Notes: generated by a model from the sequence alone, not told the origin. A DNA stretch of 64,000 nucleotides from Gigaspora rosea (GCA_003550325.1 QKWP01000809.1:14222-78221); one strand, 5' to 3'; shown: positions 1 through 12,804, counted from the stretch's first letter. Made by a program: numbers and translations.

Positions 1-1120
1 TTTTTTTTTAGTCATTAGAGTCGTCGTTGGAGCCGTCATTGGAGTCGTCACTGAAGCCGTCGTTGGTGCTATCGTTGGTTGGGCTTAGGTTATTTTGATT
101 TCAGTATTATTGGTTGTGTCGCTTGGTCTTGAGTACAATTTCGTTGTTGCTTTGTAGTGCCAACTTGAATACGATTTCGTGGGTAGTGTGCAGTACAGTC
201 TTCTTTGTCGTTCTGGTTGTTTCTGGAGTGGGTTGGGCATATGAATAAGACCTTTGTATTTTTTTTTCTTATTAATAATAAAGAATTTAATATTTATTAT
301 GTAATAAATGATGTTATATGATGTAATTTGAGGTTCGTTCAACTGAATTCGATTGGTCGATCGCGGCTTAAAAATAAAGAAAACTGATATGTTAATAATA
401 ATTAAAAAAAAATGTTAGTTTATTAATAAAGTAAAAAAAAGTCGTGTAATTAAAAACATACTAAAATAATTTGCACTCTGATCGACATAAATCTGCACGC
501 TGATTGGTCTTTTATTCTTGATATGATTGGCTAACTCAGTGCACGTGCACATTATGTCATTGATGTAAAGTTTGACTGTTTGAATATTTTCGATTGGTCA
601 TCTTTCAGAAACGTGACCAATATGGAAAATTTTTATAATCATACAATATTGCACTTTGCCATTTTTGATTTACTATATCCAAAACCGTAATCGGACTATG
701 AGAAAATTAATGACATATGATCATTTGCATGTTAAATACCGTCATAATTTGTAATTAATCTATTAATTAGTTAATTAAAATTTATCACATGCCCCACTCG
801 AATCATCTGTAATGCTGTAATGTCGTAATGAATTCGTCAAAAATTCGTAATTTGTCTATTTTTTAAAAGAAAATTATAGATGACCAGGGCGACTCTTATA
901 TGATCGGCCAATCATATTAAAGATTGACTTATCATATAAATAGAATTATTTTATTTTTTTTTATTAATTTTTTTTATTTTTTAGAACTGTCCATCGCTAG
1001 GAACCTTAACATTCGCATAAAGGTATCAGGCATTCTTCGTTTTTGATATTTTTTAAATTTTTTTAAAATTTTTTTATTATTTATTATAGTAGTACTAATG
1101 TACTTATTCTTTTCTTTTTT
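1..1120. other. AT-rich non-coding DNA
   Basis: No convincing gene is visible. The first 80 bases hold a short degenerate GTCGTTGGAG/C-type repeat. The rest is AT-rich with many stops in all frames. A palindromic TGCACGTGCA lies near 540. The short minus-strand open frame at 85-342 is low-complexity and looks like chance. Confidence 0.6.
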
Positions 1121-1122
1121 TT

Positions 1123-1631
1123 AAACGAACGTACAGAACGTAGCTAAAATGAGCGTAGTAAATTAGTTTTTTTTTTTTATTATTTTTATTATTATATAAC
1201 TAAAGTTCTTTTTTTTAGAATGAAAGTAGTGCTCTAGACGAACGTATTGAATGTAGCTAGAACAGGCATAACACATTAGTTTTTATTTTCTTTTTTTTAT
1301 ATATTATAATATAATATATATCTAACGTTCTTCCTTCTTTTTTTTTTAGAACGAACGTAATACTTTAGACAAACGTATGGAACGCATCTAAAATGGGCTT
1401 AACACGTTAGATTTTCTTTTTTTTTTATATATATATATATATCTGATATTCTTCTTTTTTTTTAAACAAACGTAGTACTTTAGAGAATGTAGCTAGAACG
1501 GGCATAACACGTTAGTTTTTCTTTTTTTTTTTTTTTTTTTTATATATATATATATATCTGATATTCTTCTTTTTTTTTAAACAAACGTAGTACTTTAGAG
1601 AATGTAGCTAGAACGGGCATAACACGTTAGT

Positions 1632-1664
<33 letters not shown>

Positions 1665-2030
1665 CTAACAATCTTTTTTTTTTGAATGACCGTAGCACTT
1701 TAGATGAATGTATAAAATGTAGCTAGAATGGGCATAGCATGTTAGGTTTTTGTTTTTTTTTTATATTGTTTATCTAATGTTTCTTTTTTTTTTTATAACG
1801 TAGTACTTTAGACGAACGTGTAGAACGAAGTGTAACATGTTAGTTTTTTTCCTTCTAATATTAACAGTCTTTTTTTTTAAGACGAACGTATGGAACTTAT
1901 ATAGAACTTAGCTAGAATAGGCGTAGCACATTAGTTTTTCTTTTTTTTTTATTATTATATATCTAACGTTCTCACTTCTTTTTTTTTAAAACAAAAGTAG
2001 TACTCTAGATGAATGTACAGAATGTTGTTG
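1123..2030. repeat. Degenerate minisatellite, about 8-9 units of 90-130 bp
   Basis: The unit reads roughly ACGAACGTA..GAACGTAGCTAGAAC, then GGGCATAACACGTTAG, then a long T-run, an AT dinucleotide run, and a T-run again. Unit starts are visible near 1125, 1238, 1367, 1480, 1597, 1703, 1811, 1880 and 2005. The units near 1440-1530 and 1555-1640 are almost identical, so recent duplication has occurred. No open frame runs through it. Confidence 0.8.
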
Positions 2031-3547
2031 TGTTTTTGTGGTTTTTTATTACTAACTTTTTTTTTAAATGGTGAATAATGCTGTTCAATTGAGTGATCAT
2101 TGCTATAATTATTTTGGTAGTCATGGATATTATAACTTTGTTGTGTTGTTGTTTGTTTATACTAATTAAGACTGTAGCTATTGGTGTTTCTGCGATTTTG
2201 CCAACCTTTGTGTGATCTCATGAGCCTTTTTTGGTAGGCATTTCTAGCTCCATGTAGTAGCTATTATAGGGAAACATAATTTTATTTATATCGTTGTCTA
2301 TAATTAAGTTGTGAATGTGCTGGTTCATTTTATAGTGCATTTTGAGTTTTTCTGGCAGTATGTATTTGGAATCTTGGGGTGTATTATTTTTGTTCTTGTT
2401 TGTTTACTTGTGAATACTTACTAACACTTGATTTTTCTTTCTAGATTTGTTAAACATCTTGGAGTTTTATTGAGCGTATTATTTCATCGTTGTAAATACG
2501 TTAGGTTTTGCCAACTTATGAAGGTTCTTCTATTTCTGTCAAGTGCATCTTTTTTTATCTTCATAATTGGTATCGTCATAATCAGAATAGTGAATTACCT
2601 TTATAGTCATTGATACTATTGGTTAACATGTATTCTCGCTATGAGTCATTAGGTTGGGTTAGAGTTAGGGTAAGTCATAGTAAATTAGTTGTGATTGTAT
2701 CAAATATTTAGAAAAGGGAGTGAAGCAGAGGCGACAGCCGAAGCGAACAACTACAGGGTGAGCAAAGTGAGCCCTGTCTGTGTTGCTGAGCATAAGTAAA
2801 GCAACACAAGCTGTAATGAGTATAACAAAGTAGCATATTAAAATGTGTAGCAAATAGCTTTGTTTTTGCTTTAGTTAGGTTAGAGTTAGTGTTAGGGTAG
2901 ATAGAGTATATTAAAGTTGTTTTTTAGTAATTGCTATTAGATAGTTGATGCAATTTGTAATATGACATAATTGTTGTATCATGTCATATAAGATTAATAA
3001 ATTAAATCTATCAATCACTATAAATCATATTCTTAAATAAAATATAATTCTTGCATAAGTAAAATTTTTAATAAAAAAGAATGTCCCATTGATTACATTG
3101 ATCATGAGATCCATAGTGTGCCAAAGATTGCGTGATCCGGGGTGATCCAGTATCATCAGGGTGCATAGTTATGCAGGTGCACCATTTTTTAAAATCCTTA
3201 TATTTATCCTAAAATTTTGAAATAATTTGAATAAAATTTTATTAATGCATTTATGATTTCATATAAATTAAAAATTTTTAATTTTTTAATTTGTTTTGCC
3301 TAAGTAAACCATGTAAAAATGTAATAATAAATTGTCATTCAAATTATCTCAGAATTTCATAAAAACATGTACATTTGTTTTCTAAATAATGTTCTGATAT
3401 TACTTAGAGCATCATTATCAATTTATTTAATATAATTTTAACTTTTATATGTAGAAATTATAATCAATTATATAAAAAGCAAAAGTTAAAAAAATTTTTA
3501 TTTATTAAAACTTCTATATTATATAATCAAGATATTTTTTATATATA
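2031..3547. other. Non-coding, with scattered TTAGGG-like motifs
   Basis: The short open frames at 2428-2613 (+) and 2665-2853 (-) match nothing I recognise and lack gene context. A small GC-richer island lies at 2710-2800. GTTAGGGT-like words occur near 2655 and 2890 but not as an array. The stretch 2940-3547 is plain AT-rich DNA. Confidence 0.5.
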
Positions 3548-4497
3548 CGTGGGGTGATTGAAAAGTTTTGCACTTAGATCAATATCTCAAGCAGTTTTAA
3601 AGATATCATTTTGAAATTAATATGCATAAATATAGTGGCTATGATAATTCTATAAAAAAATTTTTGGCCATTTTTATCAGATAGTTTTTAAAATATTAAA
3701 TTTTTAATTATGTATATAAAAACTATTATAAATTTTTTATATATAAAAATTAGTTTAAAAATATTAAAAAAATAAAAATTTTAAACAAATTTCTTTGAAA
3801 ATTAAATAATAATAATTTCAATTATATAGTTTTTAAATACATAATTTATTTTTAAGTTAAAATGTTAAAATTTAAAAAATTTTAAATTTAAAAATTTTTT
3901 TATTTTGCAAAGCTATATATATTTTAAATTTTAATATTTTACAAATTTTATAAAAAATAATAATTTTTTTTAATAATTATTTTTTACAACTATTATATTT
4001 TTAAATAAAATTATTAAAATTTATTTAAAATTAAAATAATTAAAAATTCTTATATTTGTAATTTTTATCTATCAAATTTAGTAAATAAATCCCTATATAT
4101 AGTAAGATATACATAGATTTTTAACATATATTAAAAATTTTTAAATAATTATAAAAAAAATTTTATTTATATAAATTTTAATTATACAAGTACAAATTAT
4201 TATTTTAAATATATAAATTTTTTTATTATATAAAAATTTTTTAATAAATAAATTTAATTTAAATTTTTATTTTAATAATTTCCAATTGCTCAAGTTAATA
4301 AATTTAAAATCTAATTTTTTTAATAACTATCTGATTAAAATTTAACAAAATTTTTTTTACAGAATTATCAGAACTACTATATTTATGTATATTAATTTTA
4401 AAATTGTATCTTTAAAAATGATTAATTGATTAATCAAGTTAGCTTTAATATACAACAATTAGTCAAAACTTTTAATTAATCAATTAATTGATTTAGT
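3548..4497. mobile_element. Long inverted-repeat element, AT-rich, no ORF
   Basis: Two arms about 100 bp long face each other: 3592-3692 and the reverse complement of 4318-4425. They share blocks such as TTTTAAAGATA, AATTAATATGCATAAATATA (one mismatch), TGATAATTCT and ATCAGATAGTT. Weaker similarity extends outward to about 3548 and 4497 (for example GATTGAAAAGTTTTG against GATTAATTAAAAGTTTTG). The interior is almost pure A/T and carries no ORF. It is most likely a non-autonomous DNA transposon or fold-back element. I could not fix a target duplication or superfamily. Confidence 0.65.
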
Positions 4498-5724
4498 TTC
4501 AACTAGTTGTCAACTGAAAAAATAATTACCAAACTAATTGATTGCACAAGTTTAATCACATAGTCACTGATAGCATATTTAAAAATTTGTATTTAAAATG
4601 GATCATTCATGTTGTTTAAATAGTACAGCCAATGAAAAATGCTGGGACTATCAATTCATTTATAATATCAGAGAAAACTATATTATAACAATAATAAAGA
4701 AAATATGATACAATAATCAAATAGAAATAGAATAATATAATGACAATAATGTTATGAGTCATTTCACAATTTAGGTTGATTTCAAATTGACTTAAGTCAT
4801 TCTTAAAATTTGAAAAAATATATGTTAGCTACACAAGTTAATTTTTCGTTTTGCATAGCCTGTTGCTCAAAACATTCAGTTGACAAGTCAGATTTTTTTC
4901 TTTATTACTGTACATTAATAGATTTATATTCATATCTAAGGCCACGCAAATTTAATTTTCTGTTTGCAAGATATGGAATTAGAAAATGTGGAATTTTTTT
5001 TTTTTCAGGGCTTATCAGCAGTTCTGGAAAGTTAAGGCCACTATCGAATATTTATGAAACATTTAAATAAATCGAAATAATTGGCGCAATTGAAATTAAA
5101 AAAAAAACATTTTTTGGGGGGGTTTTTTTTTTTGAAAAAATTGGGTCTGCGTTTATGCAAAACGAAAATTAACTTTGCGTCGCCTTACAGTATTTGAAAG
5201 TTTACCAAACATAAAAGTCAAGTTAGACTGAGATAATTATATGATTACTACATATTTTTTATAAAAATAAGTACAAATTAGGCAAATAAAATTTATTGTA
5301 AATAAACTCGATTTTAGGCTTAAAAAATAGAATATGACTAATTTCAACCAGTGGATAAATCATCACCTCTCAACTTATAAATTTTTAAAATTTAAAGATT
5401 AGGGTTATATCAGGATTAAAAGAGATATAAATATGTAAATTTGAGAGCTAAAATCTTTTACTAAAATCCAAGACGGTTTTACATAATAAAACGTAAACAT
5501 TACTATTTACATAACTAGTGGGGCAGGTTGGCAACACACTTAATATTAACTTTTCATAAATCCATTTAATTAGAGGTTCATATTCATAGAAAATATTTAA
5601 AATTGGTGATTTATATTCCCAATTGTTTGATAAAGCTTGACGTTATATTGACTAGAATCAGTATATAATGAAGAGTGAATATTTCATTTAATAGATATAA
5701 AAAAAGAATTTAGCGAATAACTTA
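4498..5724. other. Non-coding, containing a small inverted repeat
   Basis: A word AAGTTAATTTTTCGTTTTGC at about 4838 recurs inverted at 5156-5177, and a third direct variant lies near 4942 (ACGCAAATTTAATTTTCTGTTT). The intervening 86-residue open frame (4810-5070) therefore sits inside a small repeat and is unlikely to be a gene. A poly-G/poly-T run lies near 5115. From 5190 to the pseudogene end no coding signal is seen. Confidence 0.5.
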
Positions 5725-6722
5725 CTAAATATGCATAAATTGGTTGATTATCTTTTTCCACGTAATGGGGGTATAAATAACAGAAGCTGTTCCCTCAGCG
5801 CGTCTAATTAATTTTTCTACTACTTCATTTACTTTATTACTTGGAAATGCTATAAATATTATTACTAGAGTATTATGATTAATTTCCAATCCTCACAATT
5901 CTAATATTGCTTTCATAAGATCTGCTTCGTTATCTTCATAAAGGTCAATGAATGCTATATCATAAGCAGGTTTATTATACAATTCATTATACTTTATGGC
6001 TGCACTAATTCCTTATCAAAGGTGTCAAATGCATCAACTTTTTTGATCATTTTAAGGTATTTAAACATTGCATTTCTCATACTTTCTACTCGATGAATTA
6101 CTAGGATACGTTTTTCTTTTATAATGTAATTTATCTCATCAAATTGTAATTTTAATAATGAGGAAGGTATTGATAATGGTTCAATATTCCACGTAAAACA
6201 AAATTTACTTCCTTTTCCTAATTGACTTTCTGCTTTAATTTCACCTCCATTAATTTTCCACCAAACTTTTACAAATTGAAAGACCAAGTCCTGTGCCATC
6301 TTGCCTTTTGGTTATTGACATGTCACCTTGTGAAAAACATTTCCACACATTTTGTTCAAATTTTGGATCAATGCTGTTGTATTAAATAAATATTAATAGA
6401 CGATATCTGACACATGATCTAAAATATAAAAATATATATCATAAATATCTTACCCAATACCAGTATCATATAATTCAAAAATAGATTTTCTTTTTTAAGA
6501 ATTTGACCGTAAGTCGGACTCCCTTCATTTTATCAATGAATTCTCGAGATTGTACTGAAATTGTTAGTACTATTTCACCTTTATCGGTAAATTTAACTCT
6601 AAAAAATTATAAATTATTATATTTAATGGTTGAAAAATAAAAAAAAAAATAAAATAAAATAAAAATAATTAAAAATAATTTAATAAGTATAAAGTAAGTA
6701 ATAAATTATACAGCCGCACCGC

Positions 6723-6902
6723 CTAAGTGTACACTCCTAAGTGCAGGTACTATATAAAACCTCTAAATTCATAGCACAATTTGGCCCCAACTCATGAGAA
6801 ATCCACATATTTTATTCTCTATAAGTGAAGACCCTCTCAAAGTGCAAATTTCAAATTTTTTCACTATGGTCCAAAAATAATACACTTAGGTAGGTGCACT
6901 TA
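6723..6902. mobile_element. Small inverted-repeat insertion in a pseudogene intron
   Basis: CCTAAGTGTACACTCCTAAG near 6722 faces TACACTTAGGTAGGTGCACTT near 6881. Reverse-complementing the right side gives AAGTGCACCTACCTAAGTG, a close match. The 180-bp piece lies inside what should be a short intron of the second kinase module, so it is probably a MITE. No clear target duplication was fixed. Confidence 0.4.
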
Positions 6903-7595
6903 TATTAAATATATTAGTTAAATCACCTTTCAGGATCACTTTTAACATATCTTGACACTACATCTACATCGCAATTTAAAATTAGTTCAATCTTTTTATC
7001 ATTGGTTTTTTTTCCGTATTTTCAATTGTACCCTCAAGTAAATCTGATAAATAAAATGCTTTGTTCATTAAAACGACTTTTTGTGCTTCTAATCTTGCTG
7101 CGTCAAGGATATCATTTATTATAGATATCACTATGTCAGAGGCACATGACATGATATTGATCATATCTTTTTAATCATCAGTTAAAGCAACATGTTCAAG
7201 GGAAGAAAGAATGCCTACTATCGCTCCTAACGGTGTTCGTAATTCTATAAAAAGATTTAAAATTAAATTAGCAAAAATAAAGATTTTGTAATGTACATCA
7301 CTATAGAAAAATAATATACCGTGAGAAGCATTCGCTAATATTTGACTATTGGCAATATTTGCAGCTTCAGCAGCTTTTATTTCAATATTCTTTTCAGCAC
7401 TCTCATATAATAAATTGTTATTATTAATAGCCAAACTTATTTGATTTGATATTTGTTGTAATAGTTCTATTTCAGAAACGAGCCAAATGGAATTTGAAGG
7501 TCTGTATGCTTTTATCCATCCCCAAATATCATTATTTAATTTTATTTCTGCAGATAATATCGATGCATTCTTAAAAATACTTAGTGGCTTAGATG

Positions 7596-8126
7596 TTGGG
7601 AAAAACCGGGTCTACAGCGTAAACGCGGTAGATACAACGTAAACGCGGTAGATACAACGTAAACGCGGTAGATACAGCGCATACGCTGTAATGAATTAAA
7701 ATGTATATAAACCCTTCAAATTCAATAAAACTCTATATAAGTTCTACGTCTCATTCTAAAATAACACATAATAATAAAATGATAAACTTATCTTTTGAAT
7801 TCGACTTGTAACCTTAATAAACCTTGCGAGACTTAATTCGACGGATTGAATTGACTTGTAACTTCGTATTGGTTTATTATAACTCGAATTCCATGTGATT
7901 AGTTTTGTTAATTCCTTTAAATTGTACACGTGACTCCCGTTAACCTTTGAACTATCCCGTGTCGAACTTACCCCGATTTCACCTGATCAGTAACCCCAAT
8001 CGTATATTATCCCCTTTATATCACCTAGTATAGTTTCGTCTATTTAACCCTTCCCTGTTATAAACTCTCACATTACTATCGCATTATTTCCCTCATCCCG
8101 TAATCGGTTGGAGCCTTAAATTGGCA
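7596..8126. mobile_element. Insertion in the second GAF domain, LTR-like, with 20-bp tandem repeats
   Basis: The GAF coding stops at about 8127 and resumes near 7590, so roughly 530 bp are foreign. The insert begins TGTTGGGAAAAACCGGG and contains about 3.5 copies of GTAGATACAACGTAAACGCG (7612-7690). It is less AT-rich than its host gene. A TG start and a possible TTGGCA end suggest a solo LTR, but I find no clean target duplication, so the class is tentative. Confidence 0.45.
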
Positions 8127-8783
8127 CTATTGTCTATACTGGTTTACCTCAACCGTTACAATATCACAGAACGTTTGTGATTCACTTTCATAGTTATCAT
8201 CAATTTCTGAGGATGAATTAGTTATTTTTTCCGGGTCTTCAAATAAAGCAACTATTCTATTACTCTTGGATTCAAATTTTTTATTTGAAATAATTAATAT
8301 TTTTTCACATGGCAATATTTGATAGAGTCTTTTAGCAACGTCTTGTAATGTTCCATCTAGATCTAGTTTGGAAGCAAGCTTTTCTGAAATCGTAAGTAGT
8401 AATTGCTTTATTTCTACTTGCTTACATTGTTGAAATATTATTTTACGACGAAGAAGTGAAAGATTAATATTAATACGGATACGAGTAATTAGGTCTCGAG
8501 CGGAAAATGGTTTTGTTAAATAATCATCTGCTCCTTTATTCAAACCTATAAAATAGATAAAAAAAAAGGATAATATAAATATAATAATATAAATATAATA
8601 ATATAAATATATAATATAAATATAATAATATAAATTTAAGAATTTAATATTTTAAATTACCTCGGATTATAGAATTTTCACTAGCTTTTGCGGATAATAA
8701 TATTATAGGGATTGATCGAGTTTTTTCGTTAGATCTTAACGCTTCTAATAATTCATATCCATCCATATTTGGCATCATGATAT

Positions 8784-8859
8784 CTATTAAATTCATGTTA
8801 TACAGTTATTATACGTGATAAAAAACATTATTACATATTATATTATATAAATTACTTGC
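8784..8859 (-). other. GC-AG intron splitting the receiver phosphoacceptor Asp codon
   Basis: On the minus strand the exon ends ..CTTAGCG and the intron begins GCAAGT, not GTAAGT. It ends TTTAATAG, and the next exon starts ATATCATGATG. Joining gives S-D-I-M-M-P, the receiver signature, with the Asp codon split G|AT. The intron is 76 bp. GC-AG introns are a known minority class; here the call rests on perfect restoration of the motif. Confidence 0.75.
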
Positions 8860-9192
8860 CGCTAAGGATTAAATCAGGTAATTTATTAAGCTTTTTCAAG
8901 ACTCTTAAAGCATCTTTGCCGTCACGAGCATGATGTACGTCAAATTTTTTTAACAGATCCGTCAGATAATCACTATAAACACGGTATAAATAATAAGAAC
9001 AATTTATCAAATATCTAACATAATTGAATATATATACTTTACCGCATATCATTATTATCTTCAACAAATAAGATTTGCCATTTTTCACTAGTATTAACAA
9101 TATTAACATTCAAGTTTTGATTGTCTATTGACATTTGATCCTTTGTAGACACTTGATCCAGTATATTAATATTCATGTTTTGATTATTTATT

Positions 9193-9403
9193 GTCGTGGC
9201 TGAAGCTGGAAATTTTAAATATTTTAATATGAAATTTACAAAAAATTTTGGAATGCATTTTGTACGATTTTTTTTTATAGTTAGATTAGAATTTAGGGTT
9301 AGGGTTTATAATAAAAGAGTATAGTTGGATTTTAGCAGGGCTTATAGTTTTAAATCAAGACCTCTAATTTCCAGCTTCAGCCATTTCCAGCTTCAGCCGC
9401 GAC
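9193..9403. mobile_element. 211-bp MITE with 7-bp target duplication, in the sensor pseudogene
   Basis: The element starts GTCGTGGCTGAAGCTGGAAA and ends with the inverted match TTTCCAGCTTCAGCCGCGAC. The right arm carries the TTTCCAGCTTCAGCC word twice. It is flanked on both sides by ATTTATT (9186-9192 and 9404-9410). It sits in the linker between the first ATPase and the receiver. The linker itself has an imperfect repeat (DQVSTEDQ, DQVSTKDQ), so a pre-existing duplication is a minor alternative for the flanking match. Confidence 0.75.
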
Positions 9404-11930
9404 ATTTATTAACATTTGATCCTCTGTAGACACTTGATCCATTATATCATCTGATATACTATCATTTGACCATTCTAAATAAAGCTGTCGGTTAATATAT
9501 AATTCCTTATCATCTCTTGATTGATTTTCAGCTCTGTTAGAAAATATTTGATTTGTTGGTAAGTGATCACATCCTATTGGGAACCGGCATTTAAACGTCG
9601 TTCCTGATTTATTACAGAAGTTACAGTAATATCACCACCATAACGAGTAATAAGTTCTTTAACGAGAGCGAGACCTATTCCAGTACCTTCATGACTACGT
9701 GAGCCTTGAGATTCTACACGATAAAAGCGCCGAAATATATTTGGAAGGACGGCTTCCGGAATACCAACGCATGTATAACAAAAATCCGAATGTAACATCG
9801 AATAATATTTATAAGTGGTTATAAATATTTATTAATACTAGAGTATTAAGTAAAGAATAATATTAACCTGTATCTGAAACTTAAAGAACTATTTTTTTAT
9901 TATCCTTGTAATCAAGATATAAGCGAATGGTAATGTATCATTCCAAGTATGCTTTAATGCATTTGAACCTTTAATAAACAAAGTATCTTAATACAGTAAA
10001 TTTTGCTTATTTTAATGAATATTATAACGGCAAAAAAAATTTTTTTTTTTGTTAGAAAATACTTACAAAGATTATATAAAATTGTTTCATACATATCATG
10101 ATCAAGATAAATCTTATCGCCTGCTGCTTTATTGAATTCTTCAGGAGATGGAATACCTATGTTATAATTTTTTAGCAATATTTTAAAATCTGAAGCTAGT
10201 TCTTGAGTATATTCAACTATATTAGCTTCACGATACTGAGGTTTAATTGATCAGTTTCTATATTTGAAAACTGTATAAGAAATGGATTAACTTTAATATA
10301 TAGAAATTATAAGAATTTATTATACGATATATATTATACGACATATCTAACTAACCTGTAATAAAGTGTTAATAAGTTTAAGCAATCGATGAGCGTTACG
10401 TCATACAATTTGAAGATACGACATTATTGGCGCATCTCGTAGACTTATTAATTACGTCTTCAAGCGGTGAAAGCATTAAGGTTAATGGTGCTAGTATAAT
10501 AAGAAAGAGGTGAATATATTTGTGCAATACATTAAAAAGAGCTATATTATGGTATTATAAACGAATACGTTTTAGTTCATGACTGATGCCTTGAAAAAAA
10601 GAGACTTTCTGAAAATTTAAATCGGCCAATATTTTAGCCATTTTTTTTTCCTCTTCTCTTGTCTTTCCTTGTAGTAAACATGTATTCATTTGATTTACTA
10701 CCAACTAAAAAATTATATTGTGTTTTTAATTATGACGAAGCTAATGAAATTTAATTATTTAACCTTCACATACTTACAAAAATTCTACATACTTCTCATC
10801 AAGTGTACAAAGTCGATTAATTCCACAAATTAATATAGCCGACAATTCTTGATTTCCACAAAATGAATTTGCTAATAAGAGTACAGCCTGAGAACCATCT
10901 TTTAAAAGAACATTACATGTTTTCCATCCTTTATCACAAGATCTAATGGCCAAGATTCATCACATTTTACAAATGAATAAGTTGCAAAGTGTCGTTTTAA
11001 TATTATATATTTATCATCATAACGCTTATCAACATCTTTAGATAAGTCAATTATTTTAGGGGTGTCTGGAAAATAATCAGGAAATTGACATTCTTTTTTA
11101 TCGTCTTCATCAAAGGTTGTAGAGACCAGACGTGCAATCATAGATTTAGAACCAACGCTTGATCTAGGTTCGACAAAATAAATTAACGCATAAGGAATAT
11201 CTTTATTGTTACTTAATACTTCTGTCGTAATACAGCAGGCTTTTTCCAATACTCAATTTCTTTAATAATTATTATAAATGAATTATTGTAAAAATGAAGT
11301 GCATTAACAAATAAAATTCAAAAAATAACATTTTCATTAATACTAACCAGGCATCCTGCGTCCAAAATCATTAAGTATTTTCAATCTTCGAGTGTTTAAA
11401 ACTTTTTGAGTAATTTCTTGCACTATAGCAATTAAAGCTCAGACTGTGCCATCTGATTTAAAAACTGGCCTATATGTATAATCAAAGTACGCCTCTTCAG
11501 TATATCCATCACGGTATAATTCATAGTAATCATCATTTCTGAATAAGCCTTTGTTTGTTGTTCTTACACTATATCTATATATATATGTATATGTATAAAG
11601 TTGACAAAGTTTGGCAGTTACAAAGCGCGTCACCATTCCTTTTCTTCCTAGATAATTGTTGGAAACCCTAGCGTATTTAATGTTATGGTATTGATTCTAA
11701 TGGCTCTTGCCAGAGTATGAATATATTGATAACGTTCGATTTCAAAAATATTAGGTCTTGAATGCTAGAGCTTGTTCATAAGAGTGTTTAATTAAACACC
11801 CTTTGATTGTTGGAACATTATCTGAGGAGTTGATATCGTTTCCTTCGCGCTTGATCCAACCACTGTTCTGCATTTTTTAACATTTGGCGTATATTTGAAT
11901 GATGGTTTTGGAGAATTTAATAGCGTTACG

Positions 11931-12804
11931 TTATACTTTTGTAAACAGTTTTGCACCTTTTGGCAGTTTTTTAGTTTTACTTATTAGAATATGTACCGTT
12001 TGAAATTTCCCAAAGGATTTTCCAAAGCTATAAATGTCAGATGTCTTATCGTGTTTATATCCACGCTCAATAAGACATTGAGGTTCGATATATGCCGGAA
12101 TTCCATGTATGATTGAGTTTGAAGTCATAGACGTTTGTTTCATTTATCTGCTTTGATAGATCGAAATCAGTAATCTTTGGTTGTCTGTGATGAATGCTAA
12201 ATTATTAAAATATAATAATTGAATTACGCATTAGTACAGTAGTAAACTTATATGTAAAATATAGATAGCACTATATTTACCAGATCTCTATGAATAATCT
12301 TATTATCGTGTAAAAGTAAAGGCCCGAGTGATATTTCTTTAGATTGTAATTTCGTAAAATTTGCATTAGGCTTTCTCATAAAGCTCTGTTGTCAGCGTAT
12401 TGTAAACCCATATTTAATATCCGTTGCTATCTATACATTCAATTTGACAAATGTTTTTGGTTAGCATAATTATCATTGTATACCTTCAAAAATTATAAAT
12501 TACTTGTTTGACTTTCGTTACGCCGTAGAAGAAACTCTTCGACGCTAATTATATTAATTAAAGAATTTATTATTCGGTTGTAAGATGCCATTAAAGTTTA
12601 AACACAACAATTATTACCTTATTAATAAATCTTGGATTAACTTTCATGAGCAACCGTTAATTAATTCACAATTTTTCCACTCGTATTTAAGAACTTTTCC
12701 AAAACCGCCATTGCGATCTAAGTAGCGTCTGTGAGTAAATTTATTATAATTGTTATAATTAATATGCCTTTCTGAATAGCTTTTTTCTCTTGTACGTTTG
12801 CCAT
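11931..12804 (-). pseudogene. Protein kinase domain remnant, probable N-terminus of the sensor gene
   Basis: From a start codon at 12804 and a one-base shift in an A-run, the minus strand gives a glycine-rich loop (RNGGFGKVLKYEWKN, near 12700). Next comes a catalytic loop LHDNKIIHRDL (about 12295), then KITDFDLSKQINE in place of DFG. It ends with a P+1 region GIPAYIEPQCLIERGYKHDK followed by TSDIYSFG (ORF 11931-12143). This is the tyrosine-kinase-like family common in Rhizophagus. At least three frameshifts and several stops break it. About 290 bp of linker with readable frames (for example IKGCLIKHSYEQALAFK in pieces) joins it to the PAS region. I therefore infer one fused gene, resembling fungal histidine kinases with an N-terminal Ser/Thr-kinase domain. 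A separate neighbouring kinase pseudogene is the alternative. Confidence 0.8.

Larger units (their letters stand above)
5725..11640 (-). pseudogene. Hybrid histidine kinase with two kinase/receiver modules, heavily broken
   Basis: Reading down the minus strand the order is as follows. PAS-like sensor (YTEEAYFDYTYRPVFKSDGT, near 11460-11540). GAF (10902-11249). First HisKA with ISHEL near 10580 and LTLMLSPLEDV. First ATPase with GIPEAVLPNIFRRFYR and GTGIGLALVKE (9660-9790). Receiver with FVED, DIMMPNMDG, LLSAK and TKPFSARDL (8500-9100). Second GAF (about 7440-8540). Second HisKA, ANASH|ELRTPLGAI, split by an intron near 7250-7320. Second ATPase with GTGLGLS (about 6245-6960). A degenerate second receiver (5740-6130) keeps its Asp but has Thr where the KP-motif Lys is expected. 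Breaks include stops at 11439-11441, 7171-7173 and in the first HisKA, and frameshifts near 10460, 10230, 9600, 7000, 6500 and 6270. When whole it would have been a cytosolic phosphorelay sensor. Introns and domain order are clear; function is lost. Confidence 0.9.

Noticed and set aside
85-342. 85-aa minus-strand open frame
   Set aside because: Low-complexity, AT-driven, no domain and no neighbouring signals.
2428-2853. Two short open frames with hydrophobic stretches
   Set aside because: Too short, no homologous pattern, non-ATG or poor starts.
2640-2910. Interstitial telomere repeats (TTAGGG-like)
   Set aside because: Only single or paired words among GTTAGGGTTAG-type phrases; no array.
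4810-5070. 86-aa open frame with several Cys
   Set aside because: It overlaps a small inverted repeat with near-identical words at 4838, 4942 and 5156; reads as repeat, not gene.
7596-8126. Solo LTR of the CCG-targeting family
   Set aside because: Ends and flanks do not match that family and no 4-bp duplication is present; kept only as an unclassified insertion.
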